Notes under the pieces: generated by a model | What the model saw: the letters and a program-made list of their open reading frames with translations, nothing else | Databases searched by the model: none | What the model was told of the DNA's origin: nothing | In this document: one piece after another, positions 55,215-64,000 of the stretch | Layout of the letters: each line of letters starts with the position of its first letter | Position numbering within the stretch: position 1 is the stretch's first letter | DNA from: an uncultured beta proteobacterium | Lineage (GTDB): Bacteria; Pseudomonadota; Gammaproteobacteria; Burkholderiales; Burkholderiaceae_C | NCBI GenBank assembly: GCA_903873485.1 | Contig: CAIQOO010000235.1 | Location: 1-64,000 of the forward strand | Length of the DNA: 64,000 nucleotides | Reading direction: 5' to 3' | Program-made: the position numbers and the translations under genes

Positions 55215-55999
55215 TAAGCCGGTTTTTCCGCCTGGACATCTGCCAGTGGCTCAATTTTCACCACGGCCAGGGACAAATTGTCGCCCCCACCCTTGGCTCG
55301 GCTGCGCGCCTTTTCAATCAGAAACTCGCTGGCATCTCTGGCCGACAGGGTGGCCAGCACCGAGCCGAGTTCCATCTCGTTGAAATAGTGCCAGACACCA
55401 TCACTGCAAACCAGCAAGGTGTCGCCCGGAGTCAGTTTGGGTATGAAGTCAACATCCAGCGGCGGCTCTTTTTCGGTGCCCAGGCAACCCATCAAAATAT
55501 TGGAACGCGGGTGAAAGTTGGCTTGCTCGGCGGTCAGCTCCCCCTGGTTGACCAGCGTCTGGACGTAAGAATGATCCAGCGTGCGCTTGACCAGTTGCCG
55601 GTCATGAAAGAAATAAATCCGCGAGTCGCCGGCATGCGCCCAGTGGCAGCTTCCGTCCGGATTGATTAAAAAAGTGGCAACCGTGCTGTGCGGTTCTTCT
55701 TCAGAGGAAATCGCCGTGAGCTTGATGACGGTGTGGGCTTCGAGTGCCAATTGCCTGAGTGTTTCCACCGGGTCGTCTGATCCGGGTGCGTAGCGTTCAA
55801 ACAGTTGCCGGGCGGTCAGCATGACCTGGTCAGAGGCCTTGCGGCCACCGCTTCGACCACCCATGCCGTCTGCCAGTATCGCCATCAGGCAGCCTTTGGC
55901 ACGCGGATGCATCAGCAAGGCGACCTGGTCTTGCTGGTAGTCCCGGTCGCCCTTGTGAATACCGGTGGCGGCCGTGAGTCGGTAACCCTTGGCAGTCAT
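55214..55999 (-). CDS. PP2C-family serine/threonine phosphatase
   Basis: The 261-residue soluble protein has the PP2C metal-site motifs in order: GDRDYQQDQV (start of the fold), ILADGMGGRSGGRKAS, THSTV-like HSTVATFLI, WAHAGDSRIYFFHD, LLVCSDGVW and GGGDNLSLAVVK. It dephosphorylates Ser/Thr residues with Mn2+ or Mg2+. The start MTAKGYRLTAATG at 55999 is preceded by GGTGAG; a longer frame running back over bamD is rejected. The gene begins four bases after the bamD stop, so it is co-transcribed with that essential gene. No partner kinase is visible nearby. Confidence 0.9.
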   Translation of the reverse strand: MTAKGYRLTAATGIHKGDRDYQQDQVALLMHPRAKGCLMAILADGMGGRSGGRKASDQVMLTARQLFERYAPGSDDPVETLRQLALEAHTVIKLTAISSEEEPHSTVATFLINPDGSCHWAHAGDSRIYFFHDRQLVKRTLDHSYVQTLVNQGELTAEQANFHPRSNILMGCLGTEKEPPLDVDFIPKLTPGDTLLVCSDGVWHYFNEMELGSVLATLSARDASEFLIEKARSRAKGGGDNLSLAVVKIEPLADVQAEKPA

Positions 56000-56003
56000 G
56001 CAC

Positions 56004-56810
56004 TCACCAAAGTTTCCACCAGGGTTGTGTTCTGGCCTTGAAACCCTGGGTAAGGTACGGGGTTTTGGGATAGTTTTTCTCCAGAATGCGCATGGCATCG
56101 TCGCGCATCTGGGGCATGTTCAGGGCATCGTAAGACTTGATCATGATGAACAGGGCTTCTTCAAGCGCCGGGACACCCTGGAATTCGCTGATGGCGGTCT
56201 GTGCCCGGTTGATGGCCGCTAGGTAGGCGCCCCGTTCAAAATAATACCGCGCCACATGAACCTCGGATTGCGCCAGCGAATTCACCACATAATTCATACG
56301 TTCCCGGGCATCTGGGGTGTAACGAGAGTCCGGATAACGCGCCACCAGTTCCTTGAAAGCGTCAAATGACTCTTTGGCCGCCTTTTGGTCGCGCTCGGAC
56401 AAGTCTTGCTGGGTGACCGCAGAAAACAAGCCAAGATCGTCGTTGAAATTGACAATGCCCTTGAGATACAGGGCGTAATCCAGCGCCGGGCTGGCCGGGT
56501 GCAGCTTCATGAAGCGGTCAAGCGTGGCAACCGCCTGAATCGGATCGCCGTTTTTGTAATGCGCATAGGCCTTGTCGATTTGCGCCTGCTGAGCCAGCGG
56601 TGTTCCGGCAGCGCGGCCTTCGAGCTTGTCAAACAGCGTGATCGCCTTGTCGTAGGCCCCAGCGCCGAGTTCGTCTTTGGCCTCGGCATAAATCTTGTTG
56701 GGACTCCAGCCAGATGTCGGATCGGCTGGGGTGGATGTACAGGCAGCCAACAACAAAACACCCGCCGCCGACACCAGGCGAAAGACCGTTGATAATTTGT
56801 GACCGGGCAT
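56004..56810 (-). CDS. bamD: Outer-membrane assembly lipoprotein BamD
   Basis: The 268-residue lipoprotein (lipobox LLAAC, Cys near 24) consists of TPR repeats beginning WSPNKIYAEAKDELGAGAYD, continuing YDKAITLFDKLEGR and LDYALYLKGIVNFND, ending YPKTPYLTQGFKAR. It is the essential partner of BamA in inserting beta-barrel proteins, including LptD, whose gene is also in this window. A good promoter candidate lies just upstream on the minus strand. It is divergent from rluD, as in many betaproteobacteria. Confidence 0.95.
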   Translation of the reverse strand: MPGHKLSTVFRLVSAAGVLLLAACTSTPADPTSGWSPNKIYAEAKDELGAGAYDKAITLFDKLEGRAAGTPLAQQAQIDKAYAHYKNGDPIQAVATLDRFMKLHPASPALDYALYLKGIVNFNDDLGLFSAVTQQDLSERDQKAAKESFDAFKELVARYPDSRYTPDARERMNYVVNSLAQSEVHVARYYFERGAYLAAINRAQTAISEFQGVPALEEALFIMIKSYDALNMPQMRDDAMRILEKNYPKTPYLTQGFKARTQPWWKLW

Positions 56811-56824
56811 GGAGGATATCTTTC

Positions 56825-57832
56825 TTGAGCAATACCAAACAAATTATATCGATCACCCCTGCTTTAGTGGACTGCGATGCGGTCGAAATGGCCGATAGCG
56901 AGTTTGAGCGGCGCGATCTGGTGTTTGGCCCGTGCCATCACAACCAGCGGATTGACCGCGTGCTGGTTGATCTGGTTCCCGAGTTTTCCCGCAGCTATTT
57001 GCAGCAGTTGATTGACACAGGCGGTGTCTGGGTGAATGGTAAAGTGGTGGACAAGGCTTCTTTGCGGGTCAAGCTGGCTGATCGCGGCAGCATTGAACTC
57101 AGGCCAACACCGCAAAGCCAATCGTTCAAGGCGGAGCAGATGGCGCTGGACCTGGTGTTTCAGGATGAGCATTTGCTGGTGATCAACAAGCCTGCCGGAT
57201 TGGTGGTGCATCCGGCGCCAGGCAACTGGAGTGGCACTTTGATGAATGGACTGCTGGGTTTTGACCCTTTGGCGTTCACGCTGCCGCGGGCTGGCATTGT
57301 TCACCGGCTTGACAAAGACACCAGTGGGTTGATGGTGGTTGCCCGCACGCGCTCGGTGATGGACGCGCTGGTACGCGCCATCGCCGCAAGAGATGTCAGG
57401 CGCCAGTACCTGGCCCTGGCACACGGTGCCTGGCGAGGTTCAAGGCTGCGGCAGGTTGACTCGCCCATTGGTCGGGATCCTGCCAATCGATTGCGAATGG
57501 CCGTGGTCGATTTGGCACTGCATGGCGGCAAGCTGGCTGTGACAGATTTTGCCTGCCTGGCCGATTTTGAGCGGGGTTGCCTAGTTGAATGTACCTTGCA
57601 CACCGGCAGAACCCATCAGATCAGGGTCCACATGGCTTCGATTTTGCATCCGCTGGTGGCCGATCCGCTCTACGGTGGCGCCCCGGCTGCGGGCATGCAG
57701 CGCCAGGCACTGCATGCTTTCAAGCTGGCTTTTGTCCATCCCGTGACGTTGGCACCGATGGCTTTTGGCGCGCCGATTCCGGCGGATATGCTGTCGGCCC
57801 TGGCCCAGTGGGGCCTCAAGTACAATGCATGA
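56825..57832 (+). CDS. rluD: 23S rRNA pseudouridine(1911/1915/1917) synthase
   Basis: The 335-residue enzyme has an S4 RNA-binding domain (RIDRVLVDLVPEFSRSYLQQ, GGVWVNGKVV) and the RluA-family catalytic core with DLVFQDEHLLVINKPAGLVV and the active-site Asp in HRLDKDTSGLMVVART, then HTGRTHQIRVHM. It modifies helix 69 of 23S rRNA. I place the start at the TTG at 56825 because GGAGG lies nine bases upstream. The ATG at 56888 has no ribosome-binding site but leaves room for the bamD promoter; this choice is uncertain. Confidence 0.9.
   Translation: MSNTKQIISITPALVDCDAVEMADSEFERRDLVFGPCHHNQRIDRVLVDLVPEFSRSYLQQLIDTGGVWVNGKVVDKASLRVKLADRGSIELRPTPQSQSFKAEQMALDLVFQDEHLLVINKPAGLVVHPAPGNWSGTLMNGLLGFDPLAFTLPRAGIVHRLDKDTSGLMVVARTRSVMDALVRAIAARDVRRQYLALAHGAWRGSRLRQVDSPIGRDPANRLRMAVVDLALHGGKLAVTDFACLADFERGCLVECTLHTGRTHQIRVHMASILHPLVADPLYGGAPAAGMQRQALHAFKLAFVHPVTLAPMAFGAPIPADMLSALAQWGLKYNA
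56843..56871 (-). promoter_or_regulatory. Candidate sigma-70 promoter of bamD
   Basis: On the minus strand TATAAT (56848-56843) is a perfect -10 and TCCACT (56871-56866) a weak -35, with a 17-base spacer. Transcription would start ~26 bases before the bamD ATG. The site overlaps the 5' end of rluD if the TTG start of that gene is used. Confidence 0.45.
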
Positions 57833-57960
57833 GTTTTTTTGACCGGCGCACCAGCCGGGTTTCATACATGTCACCGGGTTCGCCATCCCGGTCGTGACCA
57901 TGTTGTTGACAAGCTTGTTCGTTTGACGCCAACGGTGTCTTTTTCGGAAATAGACCAATC

Positions 57961-58551
57961 ATGAACACCTTGGATGCCAAGCGCATCCTGGAAACCGCGT
58001 TGATATGTTCGTCGCAGCCATTGTGTTTGCGCGACATGCGTGTGCTGCTCGACGATGCCTTGAATCCAGATTCGATCAGGCGGGTGTTGTCAGAATTGCA
58101 GAAAGACTGGTCCCAACGCGGCATCGAACTGGTTGCTCTGGCCGGTGGCTGGCGTTTTCAGAGCCGCCCCGAGATGCGCTTGCACCTTGATCGCCTGCAT
58201 CCTGAAAAACCGCCCCGGTATTCCCGTGCCACGCTGGAGACGTTGGCCATCATCGCCTACAAACAGCCAGTGACACGCGGCGATGTCGAAAACATCCGTG
58301 GTGTGGCGGTGAATTCGGTCACGCTCAAACAACTGGAAGATCGGAACTGGATAGAGATCGTCGGTCATCGTGATACCGTTGGCCGCCCGGCGCTGTTTGC
58401 CACAACCCGGCAATTTCTGGATGACCTTGGCTTGATTTCTTTGGATCAACTGCCGCTGCTGGAGTCGCCCGCTGATCCATGGACTGCTGTCGAACTTGAT
58501 TTGGGTGGCGCCACGGTGGACTTGTCGCGCAACCCCAAGACCAATTTTTAG
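57961..58551 (+). CDS. scpB: Segregation and condensation protein B
   Basis: The 196-residue winged-helix protein is the ScpB subunit that bridges ScpA and SMC in the bacterial condensin. The family signature is [30 protein letters not shown], seen here in two parts, followed by [20 protein letters not shown] and [17 protein letters not shown]. The first winged helix is at residues 5-75. It follows rluD by 128 bases and precedes rluB by nine bases, the usual scpB-rluB pairing. scpA is not adjacent. Confidence 0.93.
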   Translation: MNTLDAKRILETALICSSQPLCLRDMRVLLDDALNPDSIRRVLSELQKDWSQRGIELVALAGGWRFQSRPEMRLHLDRLHPEKPPRYSRATLETLAIIAYKQPVTRGDVENIRGVAVNSVTLKQLEDRNWIEIVGHRDTVGRPALFATTRQFLDDLGLISLDQLPLLESPADPWTAVELDLGGATVDLSRNPKTNF

Positions 58552-58560
58552 GATATGAAC

Positions 58561-59703
58561 ATGAGCGATAACCTGACCGGGTCTGAGGCGCAAATTGACG
58601 GAGACATACGCTTTGAAGATGTTGTTTCAGGGCAATTTGATGCCGAGGAAAGCAAGCCTGAGAGTTCACCACAAAAGCGGGTGCTGCAGCCACAACCTGA
58701 TTCGCCCAAATTGCACAAGGTACTGGCCCAGGCCGGCATGGGGTCACGGCTGGAGATGGAGCAACTGATCGTGGCGGGGCGAATTACCGTCAACAATGAA
58801 CCGGCGCACATTGGCCAGCGTGTGCAATATGGTGACCACGTCAAAGTCAATGGCAAACCGATTCGCCTTCGTGTAGCACCGCCACCGGCGCGCGTGATTG
58901 CCTATCACAAGCCTGCCGGAGAGGTGGTCAGCCATGATGATCCACAAAATCGCCCAACTGTTTTTCGCAAGCTGCCCAAACTTTTTCAGGGCAAGTGGCA
59001 GTCGGTGGGGCGTCTTGACCTCAACACCGAAGGTTTGTTGCTGTTTACCAGCTCGGGTGAGTTGGCCAACAATTTGATGCATCCCCGTTTTGGGCTGGAG
59101 CGGGAATATGCGGTACGCGTGCTGGGCGCGCTGAACCAGGACGAAAAGAGCAGGCTCCTTCAAGGCGTGCAACTTGATGATGGTTTGGCCCAGTTTGGCA
59201 CTATCGAGGAAGGCGGCGGCGAGGGTGCCAACTGCTGGTATCGGGTCACTATTTCAGAGGGACGCAATCGCGAGGTGCGGCGCATGCTGGAGGCGATCGG
59301 CCATGCGGTCAGTCGGCTGATCCGCATCCGTTATGGCGCCATGGTGTTGCCGCGTGGCTTGAAGCGTGGTGCCTGGATGGAACTTGATGAGGCAGATATT
59401 CGCTCACTGACCCGTGCAGCGAATTTGCCGATCTCCCAACATCAGGCTGGCAAACACCAATTGCCGCAGTCGCCACGAGCCATCCGGGGTTCTGGCAAGC
59501 CAATGGCAGGCCGAGTGCCGGGCGCGCGCATTCCATCATCGCGAACCGGCGAGTCAACCGCCAGCCAGCCAGATCCGATGAAAACGTCGCTGGGTTATAT
59601 TGGTGCAGACAGTTTCTCGCGGCAGCGGCAAGAGGCTGGCAAGAAACACGGTGCTGGCTCTGGTTCATCGGGTGCGCGTCGCATACCTGGCAGAGGCCGC
59701 TGA
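58561..59703 (+). CDS. rluB: 23S rRNA pseudouridine(2605) synthase
   Basis: The 380-residue RsuA-family enzyme has an acidic ~50-residue N-terminal extension, an S4 domain (KLHKVLAQAGMGSRLEMEQL), VIAYHKPAGEVVSHDD, the catalytic Asp in VGRLDLNTEGLLLFTSSGEL, and SEGRNREVRRMLEAIGH. A low-complexity basic tail (about 305-380; RAIRGSGKP, GAGSGSSGARRIPGRGR) extends past the core, common in betaproteobacterial RluB and probably RNA-binding. AGGA at the scpB stop serves as ribosome-binding site for the ATG at 58561, so the two genes are coupled. Confidence 0.92.
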   Translation: MSDNLTGSEAQIDGDIRFEDVVSGQFDAEESKPESSPQKRVLQPQPDSPKLHKVLAQAGMGSRLEMEQLIVAGRITVNNEPAHIGQRVQYGDHVKVNGKPIRLRVAPPPARVIAYHKPAGEVVSHDDPQNRPTVFRKLPKLFQGKWQSVGRLDLNTEGLLLFTSSGELANNLMHPRFGLEREYAVRVLGALNQDEKSRLLQGVQLDDGLAQFGTIEEGGGEGANCWYRVTISEGRNREVRRMLEAIGHAVSRLIRIRYGAMVLPRGLKRGAWMELDEADIRSLTRAANLPISQHQAGKHQLPQSPRAIRGSGKPMAGRVPGARIPSSRTGESTASQPDPMKTSLGYIGADSFSRQRQEAGKKHGAGSGSSGARRIPGRGR

Positions 59704-59757
59704 TTCAATTGGCCGCTGGTACTTGAAATGCACCATGTTGGTCACATTTTCAGTGGG

Positions 59758-59784
59758 TTCACAAGCAAAGGTTCAGGGTAAAAT
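59758..59784 (+). promoter_or_regulatory. Candidate promoter for ndk
   Basis: TTCACA (59758-59763) and TAAAAT (59779-59784) are 15 bases apart, 51 bases before the ndk ATG. The short spacer makes it tentative. Confidence 0.3.
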
Positions 59785-59835
59785 TGCGGGCTTTGGCCGT
59801 GGCGTCAAAAATTCATTGTTGCTTAAGGAAAAAAC

Positions 59836-60261
59836 ATGACTATCGAAAAAACTCTCTCAATCATCAAGCCTGATGCAGTTGCAAAAAACGTCATTGGGAA
59901 AATCTATGCGCGCTTTGAGGCTGCTGGCCTGAAGGTGATCGCCGCCAAGATGGTGCATTTGTCGCGTGGCGATGCCGAGGCCTTTTATGCGGTTCACAAG
60001 GCCCGTCCTTTTTTCAAGGATCTGGTCGATTTCATGATCTCTGGCCCGATCATGATTCAGGCGCTCGAAGGCGAAAACGCGATTTTGAAAAATCGTGAAC
60101 TAATGGGTGCGACTGACCCGAAGAAGGCAGAGCCCGGCACGATTCGCGCTGATTTTGCCGACAGCATCGATGCCAATGCGGTTCATGGCTCCGACGCTGC
60201 CGAAACCGCCGCAGTCGAGATAGCGTTCTTTTTCCCGGGCATGAACGTCTATTCACGCTAA
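59836..60261 (+). CDS. ndk: Nucleoside diphosphate kinase
   Basis: The 141-residue enzyme equilibrates the gamma phosphate among (d)NTPs through a phospho-histidine. Signatures are [53 protein letters not shown] and the active-site [20 protein letters not shown] (His near 117). AAGGAAAAAAC precedes the start. It opens the conserved run ndk-rlmN-pilW-rodZ-ispG, with only nine bases to rlmN. Confidence 0.97.
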   Translation: MTIEKTLSIIKPDAVAKNVIGKIYARFEAAGLKVIAAKMVHLSRGDAEAFYAVHKARPFFKDLVDFMISGPIMIQALEGENAILKNRELMGATDPKKAEPGTIRADFADSIDANAVHGSDAAETAAVEIAFFFPGMNVYSR

Positions 60262-60270
60262 CACTGTTGT

Positions 60271-61419
60271 ATGACGGTCAACCTGCTCGACTACGAGCGC
60301 GAGAGCTTGGCCGTTTTTTGCGAGGGGCTGGGGGAAAAGCGATTTCGTGCCACCCAACTGTTTCGCTGGATTCACCAAAAGGGTGCTCGAGAATTTGATG
60401 AGATGACAGATTTGGCCAGGTCCCTGCGCGAAAAGCTCAAGGTTCGGGCGTATGTCAAGCCGCTTGATGTCGTTTCACGGCATGTTTCATCGGATGGCAC
60501 CACAAAATGGCTGTTTGATGTGGGTGACGGCAATGCGGTGGAGACCGTGTACATCCCGGAGCACGACCGTGGCACGCTCTGTGTGTCGTCTCAGGCGGGT
60601 TGCGCGGTTGGTTGCCGGTTTTGTTCGACGGGCCATCAAGGGTTCAGCCGAAATTTGAAAGCTGGCGAAATCATTGCGCAACTTTGGTTTGCCGAGCATT
60701 TTTTGCGCCAGCAAACGGGCCGTGACGAGCGGGTCATTTCCAATGTCGTGATGATGGGCATGGGCGAGCCGCTGCAAAACTACACAGAATTGATCCCTGC
60801 ATTGCAAGCGATGCTCGATGATCATGGCTATGGGCTGTCCCGCAGACGGGTTACCGTGTCCACTTCGGGTGTTGTTCCCATGATTGATCGCTTGGGAGCA
60901 GATTGTCCGGTGGCTTTGGCGGTATCGCTGCACGCGCCCAATGACAGCTTGCGGGATCAGCTTGTTCCCTTGAATATCAAATACCCGCTGGAACAGTTAT
61001 TTTCGGCCTGCGTCCGTTACCTTGATCATGCGCCGCGCGATTTCATCACCTTCGAGTATTGCATGCTTGCGGGTGTCAACGATCAGATTGAGCATGCACG
61101 CGAAATCGTCGGCCTGGTCAGCCGGCACGGTGGCGGCAAAACGTGGTGCAAGTTCAATTTGATTCCATTTAATCCTTTTCCTGCATCTGGATTACAACGT
61201 TCCGGGCCAGATCAGATCGCCGTATTTGCGAAAATTCTTTGTGATGCTGGCATCACGACGACTTTGCGAAAGACACGCGGTGATGACATTGATGCGGCTT
61301 GCGGCCAATTGGCAGGTGATGTCAAGGACCGGACCCGGGTGGTCGAGCGGATGGCGCGTCAGCGCACAGTGATGTTTCAGCCAATGCGTCCATTTAATGA
61401 CAAGACAGAAAAGGTCTAG
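60271..61419 (+). CDS. rlmN: 23S rRNA (adenine2503-C2)/tRNA (adenine37-C2)-methyltransferase
   Basis: The 382-residue radical-SAM methyltransferase has the cluster motif [11 protein letters not shown] (CxxxCxxC), the N-terminal accessory domain ([20 protein letters not shown]), [25 protein letters not shown] and the C-terminal substrate Cys region [18 protein letters not shown]. It methylates A2503 of 23S rRNA and A37 of some tRNAs. It lies within the conserved run between ndk and pilW, three bases before the latter. Confidence 0.96.
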   Translation: MTVNLLDYERESLAVFCEGLGEKRFRATQLFRWIHQKGAREFDEMTDLARSLREKLKVRAYVKPLDVVSRHVSSDGTTKWLFDVGDGNAVETVYIPEHDRGTLCVSSQAGCAVGCRFCSTGHQGFSRNLKAGEIIAQLWFAEHFLRQQTGRDERVISNVVMMGMGEPLQNYTELIPALQAMLDDHGYGLSRRRVTVSTSGVVPMIDRLGADCPVALAVSLHAPNDSLRDQLVPLNIKYPLEQLFSACVRYLDHAPRDFITFEYCMLAGVNDQIEHAREIVGLVSRHGGGKTWCKFNLIPFNPFPASGLQRSGPDQIAVFAKILCDAGITTTLRKTRGDDIDAACGQLAGDVKDRTRVVERMARQRTVMFQPMRPFNDKTEKV

Positions 61420-61422
61420 GCC

Positions 61423-62259
61423 ATGAACGAGACCCTCCTTCACAAGCTTTCAATGAAATTCCTTACATTCTGGTGTGTTGTATTCCTGTTGGGTGCCGCC
61501 GCATTGTCCGGTTGTGCCCACAAGGCAGATGTGGCAGGCGCAACTGCCGGGCGAGGTGAAATGGTGACAGAGTCCGATGAGTCGGGGGAACGTAAGCGTG
61601 CTCGTATTCGAATCGAGTTGGCGCTTGGCTATTTTGAACAGGGCAAACCCACCATTGCGCTCGATGAAATCAAGCAGGCGATCATCGCCGACCCCACTTT
61701 TGCAGATGCCTACAGTTTGCGCGGCCTGATTTACATGCGATTGAACGACTATGCCATTGCGGAGGAGAGTTTTAACAAGGCCTTGTCGATTAATCCCAAA
61801 GGTTCTGACGTGCTGCACAACCTTGGCTGGCTCAAGTGTCAGCAAGCTGATTACGCCCAGGCATTCGCTCTTTTTGCGCGCGCATTGGCTGATCCGCAGT
61901 ACGGTGAAAGAGCCAAGACATTCAGGGCGTTGGGCTTATGCCAGGAGCGTGATGGCAAGCTGGGCGAGGCCGAGTCAAGCTTGCTCAAATCGTACGAGTA
62001 CGATGCCGCCAACCCGGTGACCGGTTACAACCTGGCCAATATTCTCTACAAAAAAAGGGACTATTTGCGCGCACAGTTTTACATTCGCCGTTTGAACAAC
62101 AGCGAGCTTGCGAACGCCGAGTCGCTTTGGCTAGGCATCAAGGTCGAAAAACGCTTGTCCAATCTGGATGCGCTAGCGCAGCTTGCCACCCAGTTGGAAA
62201 AGCGATTTCCCCAGTCTCCAGAGACGGCACTGTATCGCCGGGGAGCTTTTGATGAGTGA
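61423..62259 (+). CDS. pilW: Type IV pilus biogenesis/stability lipoprotein PilW
   Basis: The 278-residue protein has a lipoprotein signal (hydrophobic core ending ALSGC; Cys near 31) and TPR repeats: RIELALGYFEQGKPTIAL, AYSLRGLIYMRLNDYAIA, VLHNLGWLKCQQADYAQA and TGYNLANILYKKRDYLRA. PilW/PilF is the pilotin that brings the PilQ secretin to the outer membrane. It lies three bases after rlmN and overlaps rodZ by eight bases. MKFLTF at 61453 is an alternative start giving a more typical signal length. Other pilus genes are not in the window. Confidence 0.9.
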   Translation: MNETLLHKLSMKFLTFWCVVFLLGAAALSGCAHKADVAGATAGRGEMVTESDESGERKRARIRIELALGYFEQGKPTIALDEIKQAIIADPTFADAYSLRGLIYMRLNDYAIAEESFNKALSINPKGSDVLHNLGWLKCQQADYAQAFALFARALADPQYGERAKTFRALGLCQERDGKLGEAESSLLKSYEYDAANPVTGYNLANILYKKRDYLRAQFYIRRLNNSELANAESLWLGIKVEKRLSNLDALAQLATQLEKRFPQSPETALYRRGAFDE

Positions 62260-63175
62260 GGTACCTGATAAAGATGTCACGCTGCATCCGGCCCCGATGA
62301 CGGCAAGCACCGGGGCTGGTGCCTTGCTGCGAGCCGCACGCGAGGCACAGGGTTTGCACATCACGGCGCTGGCGGTTACTTTGAAAGTTCCTGTCAATAA
62401 ACTCGAAGCACTTGAGGCTGACAGGTTCGATCTTCTGCCTGACATTGTCTTTGTTCGGGCGCTGGCATTGAGCGTGTGCCGAATCTTGAAGATTGATGCT
62501 GCACCCGTGATGCTTGGCTTGCCGCAATTGCAGACCCCACGGATTAAAACGGATGAGTCGGGGTTGAATACTTCCTTCAAGCCAGACCGTGGGGGCTTGA
62601 TCAGTGCAAGAATGACACAGTTCTTGAATCCCGCAGGCATTGTGGTGCTGGTTTTATTGGTGGCAATTGTGGTTGTTTTTTTATGGCCAGCCAAACCATC
62701 GGAAGATGACGCGTTGGTGACTGGCAATCGGGCTGGACCGGAACCTGTGCTGGCATCATCTCAAGCCGAAGTTCCTGTCGAAAGCGGTCCGGTAAAGCTG
62801 TCGCCATTGACGATTACCGAGCCGGTCAGATTGGCTGAAAATGCCACTTCACATGCTGGTGCAGTCAGTGCCGCTGCTGTCTCAATGGCCGCACCCCATG
62901 ATTCGGCCACCAGTTTTCCGGCAGTGGCACCATTGCAGCCGCCGGTTCTTGGCTTGCAAGCGCGTGGAGAGTCCTGGGTTGAGGTGATTGATGCAAATGG
63001 TGCTGCGCAACTTCGCAAGGTCGTCGCTGATGGTGAACGGTTTCAGTTATCAGGTGTGTTGCCGCTTTCTGTTGTGGTGGGACGTGCTGATATGGTTTCG
63101 GTATCCATTCGTGGCCAGCCTTTTGATCTGGCTGCGGTTTCCAAAGACAATGTTGCGCGATTTGAGGTGAAGTAA
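62252..63175 (+). CDS. rodZ: RodZ-like membrane-anchored HTH cytoskeletal protein
   Basis: 307 residues. A cytoplasmic helix-turn-helix ([20 protein letters not shown], then [12 protein letters not shown]; about 18-80) is followed by one membrane helix (about 128-148; [17 protein letters not shown]). A Pro/Ala/Ser-rich periplasmic linker leads to a C-terminal DUF4115 domain (about 230-307; [38 protein letters not shown]). RodZ links MreB filaments to the wall-elongation machinery in rods. GGGAG lies seven bases before the start, which overlaps the pilW end. Its stop overlaps the ispG start (TAATG). Confidence 0.9.
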   Translation: MSEVPDKDVTLHPAPMTASTGAGALLRAAREAQGLHITALAVTLKVPVNKLEALEADRFDLLPDIVFVRALALSVCRILKIDAAPVMLGLPQLQTPRIKTDESGLNTSFKPDRGGLISARMTQFLNPAGIVVLVLLVAIVVVFLWPAKPSEDDALVTGNRAGPEPVLASSQAEVPVESGPVKLSPLTITEPVRLAENATSHAGAVSAAAVSMAAPHDSATSFPAVAPLQPPVLGLQARGESWVEVIDANGAAQLRKVVADGERFQLSGVLPLSVVVGRADMVSVSIRGQPFDLAAVSKDNVARFEVK

Positions 63176-64000
63176 TGCAGACATCACAACCCGTGGCTTC
63201 GGCTTGTCCGCTGCCTGGAAAGTCGCGCCAGGCAAGGGTTGTCTGGGGCGATCGTGTGCTCACGGTTGGCGGCGGCGCGCCGGTGCGTGTTCAATCCATG
63301 ACCAACTCGGATACCGTAGATGTCATCGGTACCGCAATTCAGGTCAAGCAACTGGCTTTGGCCGGATCGGAGATGGTTCGGCTGACCGTCAACACGCCCG
63401 AAGCCGCACAGGCGGTGGCGCTGATTCGGGAGCAGCTTGATCGCATGGGCATTGACGTGCCGTTGATTGGCGATTTTCATTACAACGGTCATCGTTTGCT
63501 GACCGATTTTCCACAGTGCGCGCAAGCGCTGTCCAAATACCGAATCAACCCAGGCAATGTTGGCAAGGGTGACAAGCACGACGTGCAGTTCGGCTTGATG
63601 ATCGAAGCCGCCCTGCGTTGGGACAAGCCGATCCGCATCGGTGTCAACTGGGGCAGTCTGGATCAAGAGTTGCTTGCTGACTTGATGGATCAAAACAACC
63701 GCAGAGTCACGCCATGGAATGCCAGATCGGTCATGTACGAGGCCTTGATATCGTCTGCCATCGAGTCCGCTGGACGGGCGGTTGAAATGGGCATGGACCC
63801 GAACCAGATTATTCTGTCGTGCAAGGTCAGCGGGGTTCAGGATTTGATCTCGGTCTATCGCGAACTGGCCAAGCGCTGTGATTACGCCTTGCATTTGGGG
63901 CTGACAGAGGCAGGCATGGGTGTCAAGGGTGCTGTGGCTTCGGCTGCCGCAATATCGATTTTGCTGCAGGAAGGTATTGGTGACACGATTCGGGTGTCTC
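63175..64000 (+). CDS. ispG: 4-hydroxy-3-methylbut-2-enyl diphosphate synthase (flavodoxin), 3' end beyond window
   Basis: The first 275 residues of IspG (GcpE) are present; the frame is still open at the window end. It catalyses the penultimate step of the MEP isoprenoid pathway with a [4Fe-4S] cluster. Readable signatures are [73 protein letters not shown] and [16 protein letters not shown]. The cluster cysteines lie in the missing C-terminal part. The start ATG overlaps the rodZ stop in TAATG. Confidence 0.95.
   Translation, partial: MQTSQPVASACPLPGKSRQARVVWGDRVLTVGGGAPVRVQSMTNSDTVDVIGTAIQVKQLALAGSEMVRLTVNTPEAAQAVALIREQLDRMGIDVPLIGDFHYNGHRLLTDFPQCAQALSKYRINPGNVGKGDKHDVQFGLMIEAALRWDKPIRIGVNWGSLDQELLADLMDQNNRRVTPWNARSVMYEALISSAIESAGRAVEMGMDPNQIILSCKVSGVQDLISVYRELAKRCDYALHLGLTEAGMGVKGAVASAAAISILLQEGIGDTIRVS

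Overview
The window looks like chromosome of a betaproteobacterium of the Comamonadaceae, probably Rhodoferax-like. The reasons are moderately high GC, conserved neighbourhoods (ndk-rlmN-pilW-rodZ-ispG; lptD-surA-rsmA; sucA-sucB-lpdA-zapE; divergent bamD/rluD) and a scattered family of ~60-bp intergenic repeats. The genus is inference from gene content only. No rRNA, tRNA, CRISPR array or complete insertion sequence was seen.

Layout. 1-3603: end of a SNF2-type helicase. 3.6-4.4 kb: a small RelE/ParE-type toxin-antitoxin module between two similar direct repeats. 4.5-8.6 kb (minus): MFS drug exporter, metallo-beta-lactamase-fold hydrolase, rhodanese and patatin-like lipoprotein, probably one operon. 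8.9-11.4 kb: PAS-GGDEF-EAL-hemerythrin protein. 11.7-15.2 kb (minus): iron alcohol dehydrogenase followed with a 4-base overlap by a protein whose second half resembles cyanobacterial acyl-ACP reductase. 15.5-17.2 kb: cytochrome b561, then a secreted barnase-type RNase with its barstar. 17.4-22 kb (minus): lptD-surA-rsmA outer-membrane/ribosome operon, divergent from amgK. 23.5-25.7 kb: an A/T-richer 2OG-Fe(II) oxygenase-like gene, probably acquired. 25.8-30.5 kb: cNMP/CBS/nucleotidyltransferase signalling protein, degenerate DnaQ-like exonuclease, DUF485 protein and acetate symporter ActP, ending in a strong terminator. 30.6-40 kb (minus): three large membrane c-di-GMP proteins, one split by a ~112-bp MITE-like element and one with a periplasmic CXXCH haem motif. 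40.1-45.7 kb: NlpC/P60 hydrolase, isochorismatase-like hydrolase, the last ~28 codons of a lost LolD-like ATPase, then a solute-binding protein paired with a hybrid histidine kinase. 45.8-55.1 kb: propionyl-CoA synthetase, the 2-oxoglutarate dehydrogenase genes and zapE. 55.2-64 kb: PP2C phosphatase and bamD (minus), then rluD, scpB, rluB, ndk, rlmN, pilW, rodZ and a truncated ispG (plus).

Themes. Four c-di-GMP proteins (one apparently broken) carry different inputs: periplasmic Cache, GAF, PAS, c-haem and hemerythrin. Short-chain acid use is represented by ActP and PrpE beside the 2-oxoglutarate dehydrogenase genes. Genome plasticity is marked by the MITE-like element, eight copies of the dispersed repeat (one read in frame within sucB), an 82-bp triple tandem repeat between sucB and lpdA, and a gene remnant.

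The least described systems here are the alcohol dehydrogenase plus acyl-ACP-reductase-like pair, the large oxygenase protein, and the repeat family. All functional calls come from reading motifs by eye; no database search was run.
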